DNA from: Actinomadura macrotermitis
Lineage (GTDB): Bacteria; Actinomycetota; Actinomycetes; Streptosporangiales; Streptosporangiaceae
Assembly: GCF_009604375.1 (NCBI RefSeq)
Contig: NZ_WEGH01000003.1
Coordinates: forward strand, 1,178,001-1,242,000
Direction: 5' to 3'
Length of the DNA stretch: 64,000 nucleotides
Shown piece after piece: positions 62,299-64,000 of the stretch. The position numbers and the translations under genes are program-made. The notes below the pieces were generated by a model. It saw only the letters and a program-made list of their open reading frames with translations. It searched no databases and was not told the origin of the DNA. Each line of letters starts with the position of its first letter. Positions within the stretch are counted from its first letter, which is position 1.

Positions 62299-63417
62299 AT
62301 GACGAACGCAGCGACCACCCCCGGCCTCTTCGAAACCGCCCGCCTCGGCTCCCTGGACCTGCCCAACCGGTTGGTGATGGCGCCGATGACCCGCAACCGC
62401 GCCGGAGCCGACGGCGTCCCACGACCACTCATGGCCACCTACTACGCGCAACGGGCCTCCGCCGGACTGATCATCGCCGAGGCCGCCACCCCGAACGCCG
62501 TCGGGCAGACCTATCCGAACATCCCGGCGGTCCATGCCCCCGAGCACGTGGCCGGCTGGCGGGACGTCACCGACGCGGTGCACGCGGCCGGCGGCCGGAT
62601 GTTCCTGCAGCTCCAGCACGGCGGCCGGGTCGGGCATCCCGACAACAGCGGGCTGACGCCGGTCGCGCCGTCGCCCGTCCCGCTTCCGGGCACGGTCCAC
62701 ACGGCTGACGGGCCCAAGCCCGCTGTCGTGCCCCGTGAGATGAGCGCCGAGGAGATCCGCTCCACCGTCGCCGACTTCGCCGCCGCCGCGCGCAACGCGA
62801 TCGAGGCGGGGTTCGAGGGCGTCGAGGTGCACTCGGCCAACGGCTACCTGCTGCACCAGTTCCTCTCCGGCCACACCAACCGCCGCACCGACGGTTACGG
62901 CGGCTCGGTGGCCGGGCGCATCCGCTTCACGGTCGAGGTGGTCCGGGCCGTCGCCGCCGCGATCGGCCCGGAACGGGTGGGCCTGCGCATCTCCCCCGGA
63001 GGCACCGCCAACGCCATGCGCGAGGACGACATCGAGGACCTCTACCCGGCACTCGTCGACGCCCTGGCCGATTCGGGGCCGGCCTACCTGCACGTCGTGC
63101 ACGCCGACCCCGGGCAGCCGCTGTTCCGGCGCATCCGCGCGTCCTGGCCGGGCACGCTGATCGCCAACCCGGCGCTGCCGTGGCCGGGGCCGCTGCCCGC
63201 CGACGGCGGGCGGAGCGAGGGCGAGCGGCTGCTGGCCGCCGGAGCCGACCTGGTGGCGCTCGGCCGCGCGTTCCTGGCCAACCCCGACCTGGTCGAGCGC
63301 CTGCGCGCGGGCGCGCCGCTCAACCCGGTGCGGGACGCGTACCTGATGTACACGGGCGAGGAGACCGGCTACACCGACTACCCGGTGCTCGCCGACGCCG
63401 CGCTGGCCGCGTCCTGA
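62299..63417 (+). CDS. Alkene reductase, old yellow enzyme family
   Basis: 372 residues, FMN-dependent. NRLVMAPMTRNRA at the start, QLQHGGRVGHPD, and the active-site HSANGYLLHQFLS (His/Asn pair binding the carbonyl) are typical of NemA/xenobiotic-reductase-type enzymes. It reduces activated C=C bonds with NAD(P)H, often induced by electrophiles; the MerR regulator and operator suggest such control. Confidence 0.94.
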   Translation: MTNAATTPGLFETARLGSLDLPNRLVMAPMTRNRAGADGVPRPLMATYYAQRASAGLIIAEAATPNAVGQTYPNIPAVHAPEHVAGWRDVTDAVHAAGGRMFLQLQHGGRVGHPDNSGLTPVAPSPVPLPGTVHTADGPKPAVVPREMSAEEIRSTVADFAAAARNAIEAGFEGVEVHSANGYLLHQFLSGHTNRRTDGYGGSVAGRIRFTVEVVRAVAAAIGPERVGLRISPGGTANAMREDDIEDLYPALVDALADSGPAYLHVVHADPGQPLFRRIRASWPGTLIANPALPWPGPLPADGGRSEGERLLAAGADLVALGRAFLANPDLVERLRAGAPLNPVRDAYLMYTGEETGYTDYPVLADAALAAS

Positions 63418-63427
63418 GCGCCGCGCG

Positions 63428-63464
63428 AAAGGAGGCCCTGCCGCAACGGCGGCGGGCCTCCTTT
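63428..63464. terminator. Bidirectional terminator
   Basis: Stem AAAGGAGGCCC / GGGCCTCCTTT with an inner GC-rich loop, lying between the convergent old yellow enzyme and DUF4288 genes. A on one side and T on the other make it usable in both directions. Confidence 0.75.
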
Positions 63465-63798
63465 ATGTGCCGTCCAGCTCGGCGGCGGGGAAGAGCTCCT
63501 CGTAGGGCTCAAGGCGCTCGAAGGAGCGGCTGTAGAGGTCCACGTCCTGCGACAGGTCCTCGTAGAGGGTCTCCCGGATGTCCACGAGGCGCTGGAACCG
63601 CCAGGTGACGTTCTCGCCGTCGATGTTCGGATAGGTGACCTCCTTCTCCTTCGCGGCCTCCTCCGCTCTCGCCCGGGCCCCGGCCTCGGACGCCGCGTAG
63701 ATGAGCATGGTCTCCTCGTTGAACATCAACGGTTCCCACTGCCGGTCCGAGGTCACCTCGAACAGCATGATCGCAATGAACGGCCGTCGTTCCTCCAT
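63463..63798 (-). CDS. DUF4288 family protein
   Basis: 111 residues: FIAIMLFEVTSDRQWEPLMFNEETMLIYAASEAGARARAEEAAKEKEVTYPNIDGENVTWRFQRLVDIRE, matching the DUF4288 pattern of a beta-alpha-beta protein. It often appears with SUKH or other immunity genes. The ATG 63798 follows GGCGGGAT. Confidence 0.8.
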   Translation of the reverse strand: MEERRPFIAIMLFEVTSDRQWEPLMFNEETMLIYAASEAGARARAEEAAKEKEVTYPNIDGENVTWRFQRLVDIRETLYEDLSQDVDLYSRSFERLEPYEELFPAAELDGT

Positions 63799-64000
63799 AT
63801 CCCGCCTTTCCCCCACGGTCTCTGCGGAGGATCCCAAGCCCTGCCCCAGGAAACTTGAGCATCGGTACCCATGCGCCGGCCGCGGCGGCCGAGAACGATG
63901 GCGCCCTACCGCTTCGCCACCTGCCGGCCACTCTCATCGTGCCTACGCCGCTTGCGGCGTTCCGCCTTCGGCGGCAGCGACTCGCTGCGCTCCCCAGACT

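Noticed and set aside
63880..64000. tRNA-like string (CCCTACCGCTTCGCCACC) and small hairpins near the window end
   Set aside because: It resembles an antisense D-arm, but no T-loop (GGTTCGA or complement) or acceptor stem could be found; only short GC hairpins are visible.

Overview
The window is GC-rich actinomycete chromosome. A mycothiol-dependent enzyme family, an acyl-CoA carboxylase epsilon subunit, Scr1-type XRE/DUF397 modules, an IdeR-type iron box, a DUF222-HNH protein and many leaderless starts all point to Actinobacteria. The overall gene set resembles Streptosporangiales (Actinomadura/Thermomonospora-like), which is an inference. No rRNA, tRNA or CRISPR array was seen.

Layout. 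0-2.3 kb is the end of an integrated element: a truncated prim-pol replication protein, an excisionase-like wHTH protein and a tyrosine integrase whose terminator abuts the 3' end of an acyl-CoA dehydrogenase gene. 2.35-5.7 kb holds acyl-CoA dehydrogenase, UDP-glucose 6-dehydrogenase and a maleylpyruvate-isomerase-like protein. 5.7-33.6 kb is largely accessory: lipid kinase/DUF1345, DUF2975-XRE, CoA-binding protein, P450, secreted seven-unit propeller-like proteins, C39-like protease, 5'-nucleotidase, an ATPase/Scr1/DUF397 module with three intact DUF397 genes and one decayed copy, DUF222-HNH, a repeat-rich stretch, a SUKH protein, an EEP phosphatase and a GNAT enzyme. At 28.5-33.6 kb a three-gene operon faces a 1113-residue protein that joins a Lon-type (S16) protease domain, one membrane helix and a WD40 array. 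This is the best candidate for an undescribed system.

33.6-63.8 kb is mostly core metabolism: purK-purE, GtrA, an OmpR-type two-component system, glgX-treY-treZ (glycogen to trehalose), bfd-bfr iron storage behind an IdeR box, a class III cyclase, birA, enoyl-CoA hydratase, ppc, acyl-CoA carboxylase beta and epsilon, an NYN protein, a lipoprotein propeller, a membrane LysM-BTAD protein, MerR/old yellow enzyme and DUF4288. BirA, the carboxylase beta/epsilon subunits and PEP carboxylase form a biotin/anaplerotic neighbourhood; the biotinylated alpha subunit is not in the window.

Regulatory signals read by eye include a palindrome shared by two paralogous secreted-protein genes 17 kb apart, a MerR-type promoter, an IdeR box, an inverted repeat ahead of the response regulator, and about a dozen TANNNT hexamers 6-7 nt upstream of start codons (leaderless mRNAs). 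All family calls are by recognition of motifs; no searches were run.
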